This document shows, piece by piece, positions 1 through 9,272 of a stretch of 64,000 nt of DNA. The first letter of the stretch is position 1, and each line of letters opens with the position of its first letter. The notes below the pieces were generated by a model. It saw only the letters and a list, made by a program, of their open reading frames with translations, searched no databases and was not told the origin of the DNA. Origin of the DNA: Chroococcidiopsis sp. TS-821 (lineage in GTDB: Bacteria > Cyanobacteriota > Cyanobacteriia > Cyanobacteriales > Chroococcidiopsidaceae); assembly GCF_002939305.1 (NCBI RefSeq), contig NZ_MVDI01000011.1, forward strand, positions 62,001 to 126,000, in the 5' to 3' direction. A program made the position numbers and the translations under genes.

Positions 1-2
1 AT

Positions 3-1397
3 GCTGCTGGTGACGGTACAACTACCGCAACCGTTTTGGCGCATGCCATGGTTAAAGAAGGCTTACGCAACGTCGCCGCAGGTGCTAACGCGATCGCACT
101 CAAGCGTGGAATTGATAAAGCAACCCATTTCTTAGTAGAAAAAATTGCTGAACACGCGCGTCCAGTAGAAGATTCTAAGGCGATCGCACAAGTTGGTGCC
201 ATTAGCGCTGGTAACGACGAAGAAGTCGGTCAGATGATCGCTGATGCGATGGATAAAGTCGGTAAGGAAGGCGTCATTTCCCTCGAAGAAGGAAAGTCGA
301 TGACGACTGAACTTGAAATTACCGAAGGGATGCGCTTTGACAAAGGCTACATCTCGCCTTATTTTGCTACCGATCCGGAGCGGATGGAAGCTGTCTTTGA
401 TGAGCCTTTTCTCCTGCTGACCGATAAGAAGATTACCTTGGTACAAGATTTAGTACCAGTACTAGAGCAAGTTGCACGTTCGGGTCGTCCGTTAATTATT
501 ATCGCAGAGGACATCGAGAAAGAAGCGCTAGCCACTCTCGTTGTTAACCGCTTACGTGGCGTATTAAACGTAGCTGCGGTAAAAGCTCCTGGCTTTGGCG
601 ATCGCCGCAAAGCAATGCTCGAAGATATTGCCGTTCTCACCGGTGCTCAAGTGATTACAGAAGACGCTGGTTTGAAGCTAGAAAATACCAAGCTGGATAT
701 GCTCGGTAAAGCTCGCCGTGTCACAATTACCAAAGACAACACCACAATCGTTGCGGAAGGTAACGAGCAAGCTGTTAAGGCTCGTTGCGAGCAAATTCGT
801 CGTCAAATGGAAGAAACCGAGTCTTCCTACGACAAAGAGAAACTACAAGAGCGACTAGCGAAACTTGCTGGTGGAGTTGCGGTTGTGAAAGTTGGTGCAG
901 CTACCGAAACCGAAATGAAAGACCGCAAGCTGCGCCTGGAAGATGCGATCAACGCAACTAAAGCCGCTGTAGAAGAAGGTATTGTTCCTGGTGGCGGTAC
1001 AACTCTAGCTCACTTAGCTCCTGAGTTGGAAACTTGGGCTAGCAGTAATCTTCAAGGCGAAGAATTAATTGGTGCAATGATTGTTTCTCGCGCCTTGTCT
1101 GCACCACTCAAGCGGATTGCAGAGAATGCTGGTCAAAATGGTGCTGTGATTGCTGAGCGCGTTAAAGAAAAAGATTTCAATGTTGGCTTCAACGCTGCAA
1201 CCAATGAGTTTGTTGATATGTTTGAAGCTGGTATCGTTGACCCTGCTAAAGTAACTCGTTCGGCATTACAAAACGCTGCATCGATCGCTGGTATGGTTTT
1301 GACTACTGAGTGTATTGTCGTTGATAAGCCAGAACCAAAAGAGAATGCTGCAGCTGGTGCTGGTGCTGGTATGGGCGGCGGAGATTTTGATTACTAA
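3..1397 (+). CDS. groEL: 60-kDa chaperonin GroEL, 5'-truncated by the window edge
   Basis: ATP-dependent folding chaperone of the cytosol; the two stacked seven-membered rings work with GroES. The frame is open from base 3 and begins inside the ATP-binding GDGTTT motif (around residue 85 of a full-length protein), so roughly 80 residues lie upstream of the window. The equatorial, intermediate and apical segments that follow are intact (464 residues visible), including the GGG motif near residue 317 of the visible part. The C-terminus is short and ends in GGGDFDY, lacking the Gly-Gly-Met repeats seen in the second groEL at 60820. Whether a groES lies upstream cannot be seen. A hairpin terminator follows. 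The family call is certain; which cyanobacterial GroEL class it belongs to is not. Confidence 0.97.
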   Translation, partial: AAGDGTTTATVLAHAMVKEGLRNVAAGANAIALKRGIDKATHFLVEKIAEHARPVEDSKAIAQVGAISAGNDEEVGQMIADAMDKVGKEGVISLEEGKSMTTELEITEGMRFDKGYISPYFATDPERMEAVFDEPFLLLTDKKITLVQDLVPVLEQVARSGRPLIIIAEDIEKEALATLVVNRLRGVLNVAAVKAPGFGDRRKAMLEDIAVLTGAQVITEDAGLKLENTKLDMLGKARRVTITKDNTTIVAEGNEQAVKARCEQIRRQMEETESSYDKEKLQERLAKLAGGVAVVKVGAATETEMKDRKLRLEDAINATKAAVEEGIVPGGGTTLAHLAPELETWASSNLQGEELIGAMIVSRALSAPLKRIAENAGQNGAVIAERVKEKDFNVGFNAATNEFVDMFEAGIVDPAKVTRSALQNAASIAGMVLTTECIVVDKPEPKENAAAGAGAGMGGGDFDY

Positions 1398-1447
1398 TTA
1401 GTAATTCTACTTACTGTGGGGCGGGAATTTTGCCTGCTCATTTATAG

Positions 1448-1484
1448 CAGCTGCTTCCTAAGAGAAGTGGCTGTTTTTTGTTTT
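1448..1484 (+). terminator. Rho-independent terminator after groEL
   Basis: CAGC and CTTC arms pair with GAAG and GCTG across a two-base internal mismatch and a six-base loop, directly followed by TTTTTTG and TTTTTT. It sits 51 bases after the groEL stop. Confidence 0.7.
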
Positions 1485-1882
1485 TTGTAGACGCGCAGCA
1501 AGCATCATGCTGTAGGTCTCGACGATCGCAGCAATTGCTTATATTTCAAATCTTCCCCTTCGTATTTACTTAAGCAAATCATTTACGGGATCAGTAGTTA
1601 AAGAAGTCGGTTTACAAATTTGCAGCATCTACTTCTCACTCTGGCAAAAACCATTGCGGACAAAGTTAAATACAGCCTTTTTTGGAAAATTTATATATTC
1701 AAGTATCTTGTTTAGGAAATTCAATAATTCTAAAATAATCCCAAATCAGGTGTCAGAACTTCTCCCAAACTTTTTCATCAGTGACTTTGTGGTAACCTAC
1801 GGCAAGCTGCCATACATCCATGTCGTATTAGAATGCGATAAAATCCAGCAGCAAATGCAGTCGCACTTCTCTACAATCAGTC
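1485..1882. other. Intergenic region, no gene recognised
   Basis: About 400 bases between the groEL terminator and the methyltransferase. It contains one HIP1-like GACGATCGC. A short open frame here (1654-1902) starts with TTG and has no recognisable domain. The methyltransferase promoter presumably lies in it, but I see no convincing -35/-10 pair. Confidence 0.4.
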
Positions 1883-2668
1883 ATGAGCGAATCTATTTCT
1901 GATGCCGCACCGTTATACACTTTAAGTCCGCTGACGCGCTTTTCTGATAGAGCCGCTGATTATGCCAAGTATCGCCCTGGTTATCCATCTGAAGCGATTG
2001 ACGTTATTCTGCAAGGATTAGAGACATCGCAAGTAATAGTAGCAGACATTGGTGCAGGAACAGGTATTTCCTCGCGATTACTAGCCCAACGAGGAGTGCA
2101 AGTTATAGCGATTGAACCAAACGCCGCGATGCGAGAAATGGCAGAGTCTCACCAACTCATGGAATTTCGTGACGGAACGGCAGAAGTGACGCATTTACCT
2201 AGTAATTTTGTCGATGTAGTCACTTGCTTTCAGGCATTTCATTGGTTTAATCCTGAGCCAAGCTTGCAAGAATTTTACCGCATTTTAAAAAAACCGACAG
2301 GACGATTAGCACTTGTCTGGAACGAGCGCGATCGCCAAGATAGTTTTACTGCGGAGTATAGCGAATTATTACGCCAAGCTTCTAGCAATCATCCTGCAGA
2401 ATCGCGTTTTAAATCGGTAGAACCACTATTTATAAATCCATACTTTGTTAATATTCAACAATACGAGTTTACCTACAAGCAAGAATTAGATTTACCTGGG
2501 TTAATAGGTCGAGCTTTAAGTGTTTCTTACATACCCAATGAAGAACTAGCAAAACAGCAACTTATGGCAAGCTTAAAGCACTTATATTATCAGAGTTGCA
2601 ATGAACGAGGAATAGTTCAACTAAAATACTGCACTAGCGTATATATTGCAGAACCCAAATTAAGTTAA
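1883..2668 (+). CDS. Class I SAM-dependent methyltransferase
   Basis: Transfers a methyl group from S-adenosylmethionine to an unidentified small-molecule substrate. The 261-residue protein opens with FSDRAADYAKYRPGYP, a typical lead-in of UbiE/Methyltransf_11-type enzymes. SAM-binding motif I (VADIGAGTG) lies at about residues 54-62, and the acidic end of strand 2 (AIEPN) follows about 20 residues later. The motif IV region reads VVTCFQAFHWF, and a post-domain segment holds LALVWNERDR. It stands alone between groEL and a convergent gene, so context gives no substrate. The ATG start precedes the conserved N-terminal segment at the expected distance. The fold is certain; substrate and pathway are unknown. 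Confidence 0.85.
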   Translation: MSESISDAAPLYTLSPLTRFSDRAADYAKYRPGYPSEAIDVILQGLETSQVIVADIGAGTGISSRLLAQRGVQVIAIEPNAAMREMAESHQLMEFRDGTAEVTHLPSNFVDVVTCFQAFHWFNPEPSLQEFYRILKKPTGRLALVWNERDRQDSFTAEYSELLRQASSNHPAESRFKSVEPLFINPYFVNIQQYEFTYKQELDLPGLIGRALSVSYIPNEELAKQQLMASLKHLYYQSCNERGIVQLKYCTSVYIAEPKLS

Positions 2669-2716
2669 ATAAAGTACTTTTTACTAGCAAAATCATGCTG
2701 AACTAATTCTTTAAAT

Positions 2717-3337
2717 CTACTTATCCTTTTCACGGAAAAGTACTTTTTCATCGCTTAATAGTTCCATTAATGCTTTTAAAAGTTCATTTTGTTCTTGGTG
2801 AAGTGCTTCTAATTTAGTAGAAATTTCAGTAAGTTGTTGATATTTATCTTTAACAACTAAACTACTTTGTTGTAAAGTTAATTGTTCAGTAGGCTTGTTG
2901 AGCATTAATCTTCCTAAATTATGCAATGTATGAAAAATAGAGATAGTCCCTACTTGAAGTAATTTTAATGGTGCTTGCCATAAAGATGTTACTAACCGAT
3001 CGATAAGACGACCAATTGCTTTTATTAAACTCCAGGAGATCGCAACGACAAACAACAATACAATTAGACTAATAATTGGATGCTCAATCCCCCAAATAAA
3101 GATTTCTGCCAAGCGTAAAATTGTTGGATGATCTTGTAGCCAATCACTCACAGTCGAGGCGATCGCGCTTTGAATATCAACTGCTTTAATAGCTTTTCCC
3201 GTAGTTTGTGTTAGAGTTTCTTTCGCTTGTTGCGTAGCATTTTGTAGACGATCCTGCGCATTGAATAAAACATTTCTTATCTGGTCTAAACTAGTATATA
3301 TTTTTTGCTGTAGTTCACTATCTACTTGTGTTGTCAT
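2717..3337 (-). CDS. Conserved-type hypothetical membrane protein with coiled coil
   Basis: I do not recognise this 206-residue protein. The N-terminal ~70 residues are polar, Gln/Thr-rich and amphipathic (DRLQNATQQAKETL). A strongly hydrophobic segment around residues 88-108 (PIISLIVLLFVVAISW) suggests one transmembrane helix, followed by an amphipathic stretch. The C-terminal ~45 residues form a likely coiled coil rich in Leu/Glu/Gln (LTEISTKLEALHQEQNELL). It converges with the methyltransferase and lies downstream of the P450 gene on the same strand, separated by a 120-base gap containing an inverted repeat. Gene content suggests no function. Confidence 0.6.
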   Translation of the reverse strand: MTTQVDSELQQKIYTSLDQIRNVLFNAQDRLQNATQQAKETLTQTTGKAIKAVDIQSAIASTVSDWLQDHPTILRLAEIFIWGIEHPIISLIVLLFVVAISWSLIKAIGRLIDRLVTSLWQAPLKLLQVGTISIFHTLHNLGRLMLNKPTEQLTLQQSSLVVKDKYQQLTEISTKLEALHQEQNELLKALMELLSDEKVLFREKDK

Positions 3338-3377
3338 ATTAAAAGCACCTTAGAAGTGGAAAGATTAAACATTGAGT

Positions 3378-3421
3378 TAGGTAATAGGTAATGGATAGCA
3401 AATAAAAAATACTATTACCTA
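3378..3421. repeat. Inverted repeat of the GGTAAT heptad family
   Basis: Perfect 10-base arms TAGGTAATAG (3378-3387) and CTATTACCTA (3412-3421) around a 24-base AT-rich loop. Further degenerate ATTACC and GTTACC units follow to about 3442. The same sequence theme recurs in several other intergenic regions of the window. Confidence 0.7.
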
Positions 3422-3461
3422 CGACCAGTTACCAATTACCACCTTTAAGTTATACTCTTAC

Positions 3462-4775
3462 TTAGTTTAGTTTTTGAAATTGAACGCGCAATCCATCTTT
3501 AGGACGGCTAGTAGGAAATCTGGTGTCTTCTAGATTTTGATTGGGTAACAGCTTCCATTCATAGTTACGCAGTAGATGTGCTGCAATAATTTTCATTTCC
3601 ATTTTGGCGAATGCGATTCCGATACAAATTCGCGGTCCACCACCAAAACCAATTAAACTGTAGGAACGCTGTTTATGTTCTTGGCGTTGCGGACTAAAAC
3701 GGTCAGGATCGAAATGCTGTGGTTTAGGGTAAATTTCTGGTAATTGGTGGGTAAGTTTAATCGAATACGATACCATCCATCCTGCTGGTACATAATAACC
3801 GTGGAACTCAAATGGCTTGACGACACCACGAAAGCCTCCTGCAACTGGAGGATGCAACCTTTCAACTTCGGCTAAAACTTGGTCAAGATAAGGCATTTTG
3901 CCTAATTGTTCTAGCGATAATTCCTGTGAAGCTAACTCAAACTGCTCATCTCTTGCACGTTGTAATACCTCTGGATGAAGCGCTAATTCTAAACACAACC
4001 ACGTTAGCATTGCAGTTGTTGTTTCGTGACCCGCAAAAAGCAGTAGCATCGCTTGCGCAATTAGTTCGCGATCGCTCATTCGGCTTCCATCTTCATCACG
4101 CGCTTGTACGAGTAAACTCAGCGCATCTTTAGTCGGATTTTCCTGGCGTTCTTTCACAACTTGAGTGAGGTAATGCAAAATTTGATTACGCGCAGCGATC
4201 GCTTTGCCTAATTTTGTTCCTGGGAAACGTAGCGGATTCACAGCAAATAAGCCATCTGTCAGTGTAGTAAATAACTGACTCAACCGCGCTGCTTCTGCAC
4301 CTGTATTTGTTCCTAGTAACAGTTGACTAGCTATATCAAACGTCAGGTGTTTAAATTCTTCATACCAAACCAATTCACCTTTCTGTTGCCATTTTTGGAG
4401 ATATTGTTGCGTCAGGGTCTCCATTGCACCAAAATAACTGTCTAGTGCAGTACCATGCATGGCAGGCATAATTAAACGGCGATTTTTGCGGTGTTCCTCA
4501 CCATCTTGTACAAACAGCGATTCTCCGAGTAAAAGTTTAAAATTATCGGGCCATCCCTCCCGCCAAGAAAAATGATCCATATGGCTAGAAAGAACAAATT
4601 CTACAGCCTCTGAACCAATCATAAACACAGCAGGTCTACCAATAATTTGAGTGCGAAAAATAGAACCATACTGGCAATAGCGCTTCTCGATAAAGTGCGG
4701 ATCGAAGAGAAATGATAGCGATTCTCCAATTACAGGTAAACCCGTTTGACCAGGAGGAAGGCGATAGTTATTCAT
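3462..4775 (-). CDS. Cytochrome P450, CYP120-like
   Basis: Haem-thiolate monooxygenase of 437 residues. The I-helix carries AGHETT, the K-helix has the E-x-x-R motif (EVERLHPP), and the haem loop reads FGGGPRICIG, placing the axial cysteine near residue 384. Overall length and the N-terminal RLPPGQTGLPVIGES resemble the cyanobacterial CYP120 family, whose Synechocystis member hydroxylates retinoids; that substrate is transferred from the family and not shown here. There is no clear N-terminal membrane anchor, in keeping with a soluble or peripherally bound enzyme. I chose the ATG at 4775 (MNNYRLPPG) over an upstream extension to 4865, whose extra 30 residues are unlike the family. Redox partners are not in the window. 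Confidence 0.88.
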   Translation of the reverse strand: MNNYRLPPGQTGLPVIGESLSFLFDPHFIEKRYCQYGSIFRTQIIGRPAVFMIGSEAVEFVLSSHMDHFSWREGWPDNFKLLLGESLFVQDGEEHRKNRRLIMPAMHGTALDSYFGAMETLTQQYLQKWQQKGELVWYEEFKHLTFDIASQLLLGTNTGAEAARLSQLFTTLTDGLFAVNPLRFPGTKLGKAIAARNQILHYLTQVVKERQENPTKDALSLLVQARDEDGSRMSDRELIAQAMLLLFAGHETTTAMLTWLCLELALHPEVLQRARDEQFELASQELSLEQLGKMPYLDQVLAEVERLHPPVAGGFRGVVKPFEFHGYYVPAGWMVSYSIKLTHQLPEIYPKPQHFDPDRFSPQRQEHKQRSYSLIGFGGGPRICIGIAFAKMEMKIIAAHLLRNYEWKLLPNQNLEDTRFPTSRPKDGLRVQFQKLN

Positions 4776-5232
4776 TATTATTAGCCTACAGTGTATATAG
4801 CTCAGGCTTCTCTCGCAATCAGTATGCAGCAACTGGGCTGAACATTCTGAGCTTATCGAGAGCAAAAATTTTAATTACTTGAAAGTAGCTTAGCTCAAGC
4901 TTAATATCATATACATTAAATTACATATTTAAAATAATAATTAAAGTTAAACTTTAAAAAAAGTATTTAATGATTATTTTTAGGAAAAATTAAATTCAGC
5001 TTATTAAATACTACATTGTCAATTTGTTTAAGTTTTTTTAAGTTTATTACCTCATAAATAGCTCACAATTATTAGCTACTTTAGGAATAGTTAGTTTTGA
5101 TTTAACAATTGCGGGGAGCTTTAAAATCGTGTTTTTTAGAGATATTAAAGCACAAGCGAAGAGTCCGCTACCAATTAGCAAAACATAGTTGGAATGCTGG
5201 TGATATGCATAGTAACTGAGGTAGAGGGAGAT
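4776..5232. other. AT-rich divergent intergenic region
   Basis: It separates the divergent P450 and RTX-type genes and must hold both promoters. The stretch 4870-5060 is very AT-rich with runs of A and T. A purine-rich GAGGTAGAGGGAG lies just before the RTX ATG at 5233. I see no gene in it. Confidence 0.5.
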
Positions 5233-6316
5233 ATGGCAATTATTTATGGAACTATAGGCTCAGATTTAATTTATGGAACCTTAGAAAAGGATACCCTCTA
5301 TGGCTGGGCAAGGGGTGGTAATGCGTTGAGTCCATCTGGTAACGACACTTTATTCGGTCTTGCTAGTAACGACATCCTTTATGGTGGTACGGGAAATGAC
5401 AGTTTGTTAGGAGGTACAGGTAGTGACTCTCTCTACGGTCACACTGGTAAAGATACCTTGAAGGGTGGAGATGGCAGCGATTATCTTTACGGTGGTAATG
5501 GTTTTGACAGGCTTTATGGCAGTGGTGGTAACGATTATCTCAATGGTGGTAATGGTAAGGACAGTTTATATGGCGGGGCTGCCAACGATACTTATGTGCT
5601 AGCTGGAACTTATAGTAGGTGAAAATCTAGAAAATCTTTACTATGACGGGTTACTGGCTGTTGGCAATCAACTGAATAACCTCATATCTGGGTATTCTAT
5701 TAGTAATTCAAATAACATTTTTCATGGTGGTGCGGGGGACGATACTTTAATTGGCTGGGTAGATTATAAAGGAGCTATAAGTTACGGTAACGACACTCTC
5801 ATAGGTGGAACAGGTAACGATTACTTACATACACTCGATGGAAACGATCTACTCAGAGGCGGAGACGGTAACGATACTTTAAGGAGTGGTAGTGGTGATG
5901 ATACTCTCTATGGTGGCGCTGGCAACGATTTACTGCAGGCTGGTGGTTACAACAGTATTCTAATAGGAGGCTGGGGTAATGACACGCTTGGTAGTGGAAC
6001 TCAATTTGTCTTTAACTCTCCTTTAGAGGGAATTGATTACATCACCAACTTCGATATCAATGACAATACAGTTGTTGTCACTAAGAATTTCGGAGGCGGA
6101 CTTATAGAAGGTACTACGATTACGCCAGCGCAGTTTACTATCGGTACAGCGGCTACCACAACAAGTCATCGATTTATTTACGATCAGCTTGGTACAGGTG
6201 CGCTCTACTTTGACGTAGATGGTACAGGTAAAGCTAGGCAAGTACAGTTTGCTACTCTGTCTACTGGTTTAGAATTGACTAACGACAACATTTTCGTTGA
6301 ATTCGATCGCGCTTGA
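5233..6316 (+). pseudogene. RTX (hemolysin-type calcium-binding repeat) protein, frameshifted
   Basis: Repeats of the GGxGxDxLxG type, which bind Ca2+ in a beta-roll and are common in secreted type I substrates, run from about residue 15 onward (for example GGTGNDSLLGG). The first frame, from the ATG at 5233 behind a good Shine-Dalgarno, stops at 5622. From 5618 the same protein continues in the +1 frame (GENLENLYYDG, then GGAGDDTLIGW and GGDGNDTLRSG) without a stop to TGA at 6314-6316. That second half has no ATG, GTG or TTG until almost its end, so it cannot be a separate gene. A one-base insertion or two-base loss near 5610-5618 explains this. The joined protein would be about 360 residues with no enzymatic domain. 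It may be a real pseudogene or a sequencing error. Confidence 0.8.
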
Positions 6317-6338
6317 CAAGGGACATCTGAATTTGTCG

Positions 6339-6359
6339 GGGTAGGTGTCGTGCCTACCC
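6339..6359. repeat. Palindromic hairpin after the RTX gene
   Basis: GGGTAGG (6339-6345) pairs perfectly with CCTACCC (6353-6359) around a seven-base loop, just after the RTX stop. No T-run follows. It may be a dispersed intergenic palindrome or a weak bidirectional terminator between the convergent RTX and ilvD genes. Confidence 0.5.
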
Positions 6360-6414
6360 TAAACAGTATATGTTTACCCGCTTAGCATAAAACTCTGCAA
6401 CTTTACAACACTTA

Positions 6415-8097
6415 CTACAAGTCTAAATCGGTGACAGCACCAACACTGCTAGATGATACCAATTTGGCATATTTCGCTAAAACACCTTTAGTGTAGCGTG
6501 GTGGACGCGGTTGCCAATTTTGCCGGCGCGATCGCAATTCTTCATCGGATACGTGCAGTTGTAACAAGCGCTGTGGTGCATCAATCGTGATGATGTCCCC
6601 TTCTTGCACAAGTGCGATCGTACCTCCTACTGCTGCTTCTGGCGCAACGTGACCGACGACCATACCATAAGTACCGCCGGAAAACCGTCCATCGGTGATT
6701 AATCCTACCGAGTCACCTAACCCCGCACCAATAATTGCACTTGTAGGCGCTAGCATTTCGCGCATTCCAGGACCCCCTTTAGGACCTTCGTAGCGAATGA
6801 CTACGACATCACCAGCAACGATTTTGCCTGCCAAAATTGCATCTAAACAAGCTTCTTCTGATTCAAAGACACGCGCTGGACCTGTAATCACGGGCTTTTT
6901 CACGCCTGTAATTTTTGCAACTGCGCCTTCTGTGGCTAAATTGCCGCGTAAAATTGCTAAGTGTCCTTGGGGATATATTGGTTTATCCCAAGGGTGAATC
7001 ACAAATTGATCGGGACGTGGTTCGGCGGGAACATCAGCTAAAACTTCCGCAATCGTTTGTCCAGTAATTGTGAGTGCATCGCCGTGCAGTAAATCGTGGA
7101 CGAGTAGCATTTTCATGACTTGGGGGATTCCACCCGCACGATGCAAATCTGTCGCGACAAATTGTCCGCTGGGTTTTAAGTCACACAATACCGGAACGCG
7201 AGCGCGAATTGTTTCAAAGTCATCCAATGTTAACTCTACTCCCGCCGTATGCGCGATCGCAAGTAAATGTAACACAGCATTCGTCGAACCACCCACCGCC
7301 ATAATGACTGATATGGCATTTTCAAACGCTTTGCGCGTGAGAATTTGTCGAGGTAATAACTGTTTGCGAATGGCTTCTACTAATACAAAGGCAGATTTTT
7401 CGGTGCTATCAGCTTTTTCTGCATCTTCAGCTGCCATTGTCGAAGAATAGGGCAAACTCATTCCCATTGCTTCAAACGCGGAAGACATTGTGTTAGCTGT
7501 ATACATTCCTCCACAGGAACCTGCGCCAGGACACGCTTTGCGCTCGACTTCTAAAAGTTCTTCGTAAGGAATTCTACCTGCGCTGTATTCTCCGACAGCT
7601 TCAAACGCACTGACAATCGTTAAATCGCGTCCATTATGATGTCCAGGCTTGATCGTACCACCATAGACAAAAATTGCGGGAATATTCATGCGGGCGATCG
7701 CAATCATTGCCCCTGGCATATTTTTATCGCAACCACCGATCGCGAGGACACCATCCATACTTTGTCCGGTACACGCAGTTTCAATCGAATCTGCAATTAC
7801 TTCGCGCGACACCAAGGAATATTTCATTCCCTCGGTTCCCATCGAGATACCATCGCTGATGGTGATTGTACCGAACATTTGCGGCATTGCTCCGGCAGCG
7901 CGGATCCCTGCTTCTGCGCGTTGCGCGAGTTGATTAATTCCCATATTGCAGGGAGTGATTGTGCTGTAACTATTCGCAATTCCAACAATTGCTTTGAGAA
8001 AATCGTTATCTCCAAACCCTACCGCGCGTAGCATTGCACGATTAGGCGATCGCTGTACGCCTTGAGTAACAACGTGGCTTCTAAAATTGTCCGGCAT
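6415..8097 (-). CDS. ilvD: Dihydroxy-acid dehydratase
   Basis: Dehydrates 2,3-dihydroxy-isovalerate and 2,3-dihydroxy-3-methylvalerate to the 2-keto acids, the third common step of valine and isoleucine synthesis; cytosolic Fe-S enzyme. The 560-residue protein shows the three cluster-binding cysteine sites typical of IlvD/Edd: the CNMGINQL region near residue 50, [11 protein letters not shown] near 120 and [14 protein letters not shown] near 190. The C-terminal swivel domain carries SDGRFSGG. I start it at the ATG at 8097 ([13 protein letters not shown]), which matches the usual N-terminus; a TTG eight codons earlier is unnecessary. It is monocistronic as far as can be seen and converges with the RTX relic. 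Confidence 0.97.
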   Translation of the reverse strand: MPDNFRSHVVTQGVQRSPNRAMLRAVGFGDNDFLKAIVGIANSYSTITPCNMGINQLAQRAEAGIRAAGAMPQMFGTITISDGISMGTEGMKYSLVSREVIADSIETACTGQSMDGVLAIGGCDKNMPGAMIAIARMNIPAIFVYGGTIKPGHHNGRDLTIVSAFEAVGEYSAGRIPYEELLEVERKACPGAGSCGGMYTANTMSSAFEAMGMSLPYSSTMAAEDAEKADSTEKSAFVLVEAIRKQLLPRQILTRKAFENAISVIMAVGGSTNAVLHLLAIAHTAGVELTLDDFETIRARVPVLCDLKPSGQFVATDLHRAGGIPQVMKMLLVHDLLHGDALTITGQTIAEVLADVPAEPRPDQFVIHPWDKPIYPQGHLAILRGNLATEGAVAKITGVKKPVITGPARVFESEEACLDAILAGKIVAGDVVVIRYEGPKGGPGMREMLAPTSAIIGAGLGDSVGLITDGRFSGGTYGMVVGHVAPEAAVGGTIALVQEGDIITIDAPQRLLQLHVSDEELRSRRQNWQPRPPRYTKGVLAKYAKLVSSSSVGAVTDLDL

Positions 8098-8239
8098 CTT
8101 CTGATTCCTGATGAGACGCAATGAAAATTGTAGCTACCAGCAAGGGCGAATTACACGGCGACAATGAATTTTTAAGTTACTTGCTAGTATCGCTGTATGT
8201 TAGCTACTATTTCTTGATTGTCTCAAATTTTGTAACGCT

Positions 8240-8296
8240 TGGTAATTGGTAACTAACACAAATACTCTCATTAATAACCACTAGTTACTAATCACT
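8240..8296. repeat. Degenerate GGTAAT-type inverted repeat
   Basis: TTGGTAATTGGTAACTA on the left and CACTAGTTACTAATC on the right form an imperfect inverted repeat built from seven-base units, between ilvD and the pentapeptide gene. It belongs to the same theme as the copies at 3378 and 51763. Confidence 0.45.
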
Positions 8297-8711
8297 CATG
8301 AACTGTACCATCTGGCATGATTGTTCCTTGTAATTTAGCTCCAGTCAGTGTCGCCCCCCAAATACTTGCCCCTTGTAAATCCGCACCACTTAAATCTGCC
8401 ATCTTCAAGTCTGCCATCTTTAATTCTGCACCACTGAGGTTAGCGCCTTTGAGGTTTGCTGCAAATAAATTTGCCCCATTGAGGATAGCACCACTCAAGT
8501 TCGCTGCGCTTAAGTTTGCTTTACTCAAGGAAGCTTCTCTAAAATTAGTTCCCACTAAGTCTGCTTGACTGAGGTCAGCCTCGCTTAACGATGCTTCACG
8601 TAACGAAGCACCACTGAGATTTACTTTCACTAAACTCATACCAATCAAATTAATGCCCTTAAAATCGCGTTCTCCAGCAACGTACTGTGCGATTAACTCA
8701 GAAACATCCAT
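8292..8711 (-). CDS. Pentapeptide-repeat protein
   Basis: 139 residues, of which about residues 20-130 are uninterrupted A(D/N)Lxx pentapeptides (ASLREASLSEADLSQADL and onward). These fold as a right-handed quadrilateral beta-helix. No signal peptide, membrane helix or catalytic domain is attached; the N-terminal ~17 residues (MDVSELIAQYVAGERDF) form a cap. Cyanobacteria carry many such proteins and most have no known function. It lies between ilvD on the same strand and a divergent VOC gene, 156 bases away. The ATG at 8711 is the only sensible start. The repeat fold is certain, the role unknown. Confidence 0.9.
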   Translation of the reverse strand: MDVSELIAQYVAGERDFKGINLIGMSLVKVNLSGASLREASLSEADLSQADLVGTNFREASLSKANLSAANLSGAILNGANLFAANLKGANLSGAELKMADLKMADLSGADLQGASIWGATLTGAKLQGTIMPDGTVHE

Positions 8712-8823
8712 GGTACCCTCTTAACTGCGTTCGCTTGTATTAAGTTTGCAACAAATAAAAAACGTAAGAAGTAAAAATAAGTACAAGTGATTCAAAATCT
8801 AAATATTGCTTTTTTTGGAACTT

Positions 8824-8840
8824 ACAGGGATCTTGCCTGT
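8824..8840. repeat. Small palindrome of the CAGG-RTCTTG-CCTG type
   Basis: ACAGG and CCTGT arms around GATCTTG. A close relative with CAGGC and GCCTG arms is at 15191-15205. It looks like a tiny dispersed intergenic palindrome, here just upstream of the VOC gene. Confidence 0.45.
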
Positions 8841-8867
8841 CCCATTGAACACTAGCTACTAACTACT

Positions 8868-9233
8868 ATGCAAATCACTCAATGTCTCCATGCAGCACTT
8901 CTCGTTACCGACTTGCAACGCGCCGAAGAGTTTTATGGCAATGTTTTGGGCTTATCTAAATCAACTGCGCGAAATCTTAATTTCCCAGGAACATGGTATC
9001 AAATCGGTGAATTTCAACTGCACCTCATTGTCGCTCCAACAGTTCCTTCACAAATTCAAAATCCCGAAAAATGGGGACGCAACCCTCATATTTCCTTTGC
9101 AGTAGACGACTTAGACATCGCCAAACAACGGCTAACAGCCCACAACTACCCCATTCAAACCAGCGCTTCCGGTAGACCTGCGCTCTTCACCAAAGATCCC
9201 GACAACAACATCATCGAACTCTCCCAAATCTAA
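8868..9233 (+). CDS. VOC-fold (glyoxalase/dioxygenase-like) protein
   Basis: A single vicinal-oxygen-chelate module pair of 121 residues. It opens with HAALLVTDLQRAEEFYGNVLGL, has HISFAVDDLDIAKQRL in the middle and ends with the diagnostic PDNNIIELSQ strand. Candidate metal ligands are the N-terminal His (residue 8), a central His (HISF) and the C-terminal Glu of IIEL. The family includes glyoxalase I, dioxygenases and antibiotic-binding proteins, and nothing here picks one. The recombinase-like gene starts about 24-36 bases downstream on the same strand, so the two may be co-transcribed, although a dispersed repeat fills the gap. Confidence 0.85.
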   Translation: MQITQCLHAALLVTDLQRAEEFYGNVLGLSKSTARNLNFPGTWYQIGEFQLHLIVAPTVPSQIQNPEKWGRNPHISFAVDDLDIAKQRLTAHNYPIQTSASGRPALFTKDPDNNIIELSQI

Positions 9234-9272
9234 AACTCTGGGCTCTCTGCGTCTAAAGTGGTTCGTTCAGTG
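9234..9272. repeat. Dispersed repeat (GTGGTTCGTT type) at the recombinase start
   Basis: The sequence after the VOC stop (CTCTGGGCTCTCTGCGTC followed by GTGGTTCGTTCAG) has the look of a dispersed intergenic repeat of cyanobacteria. The same GTGGTTCGTT core occurs at 55351-55360 and, inverted, inside a coding gene at 46659-46668. It overlaps the first possible start codon of the recombinase gene. Confidence 0.55.

Noticed and set aside
1654-1902. 82-codon plus-strand frame before the methyltransferase
   Set aside because: TTG start, no ribosome-binding site, no recognisable domain, overlaps the start of the real gene.
7636-8031. 131-codon frame antisense to ilvD
   Set aside because: Shadow of a strongly conserved gene, with no start signal or domain.
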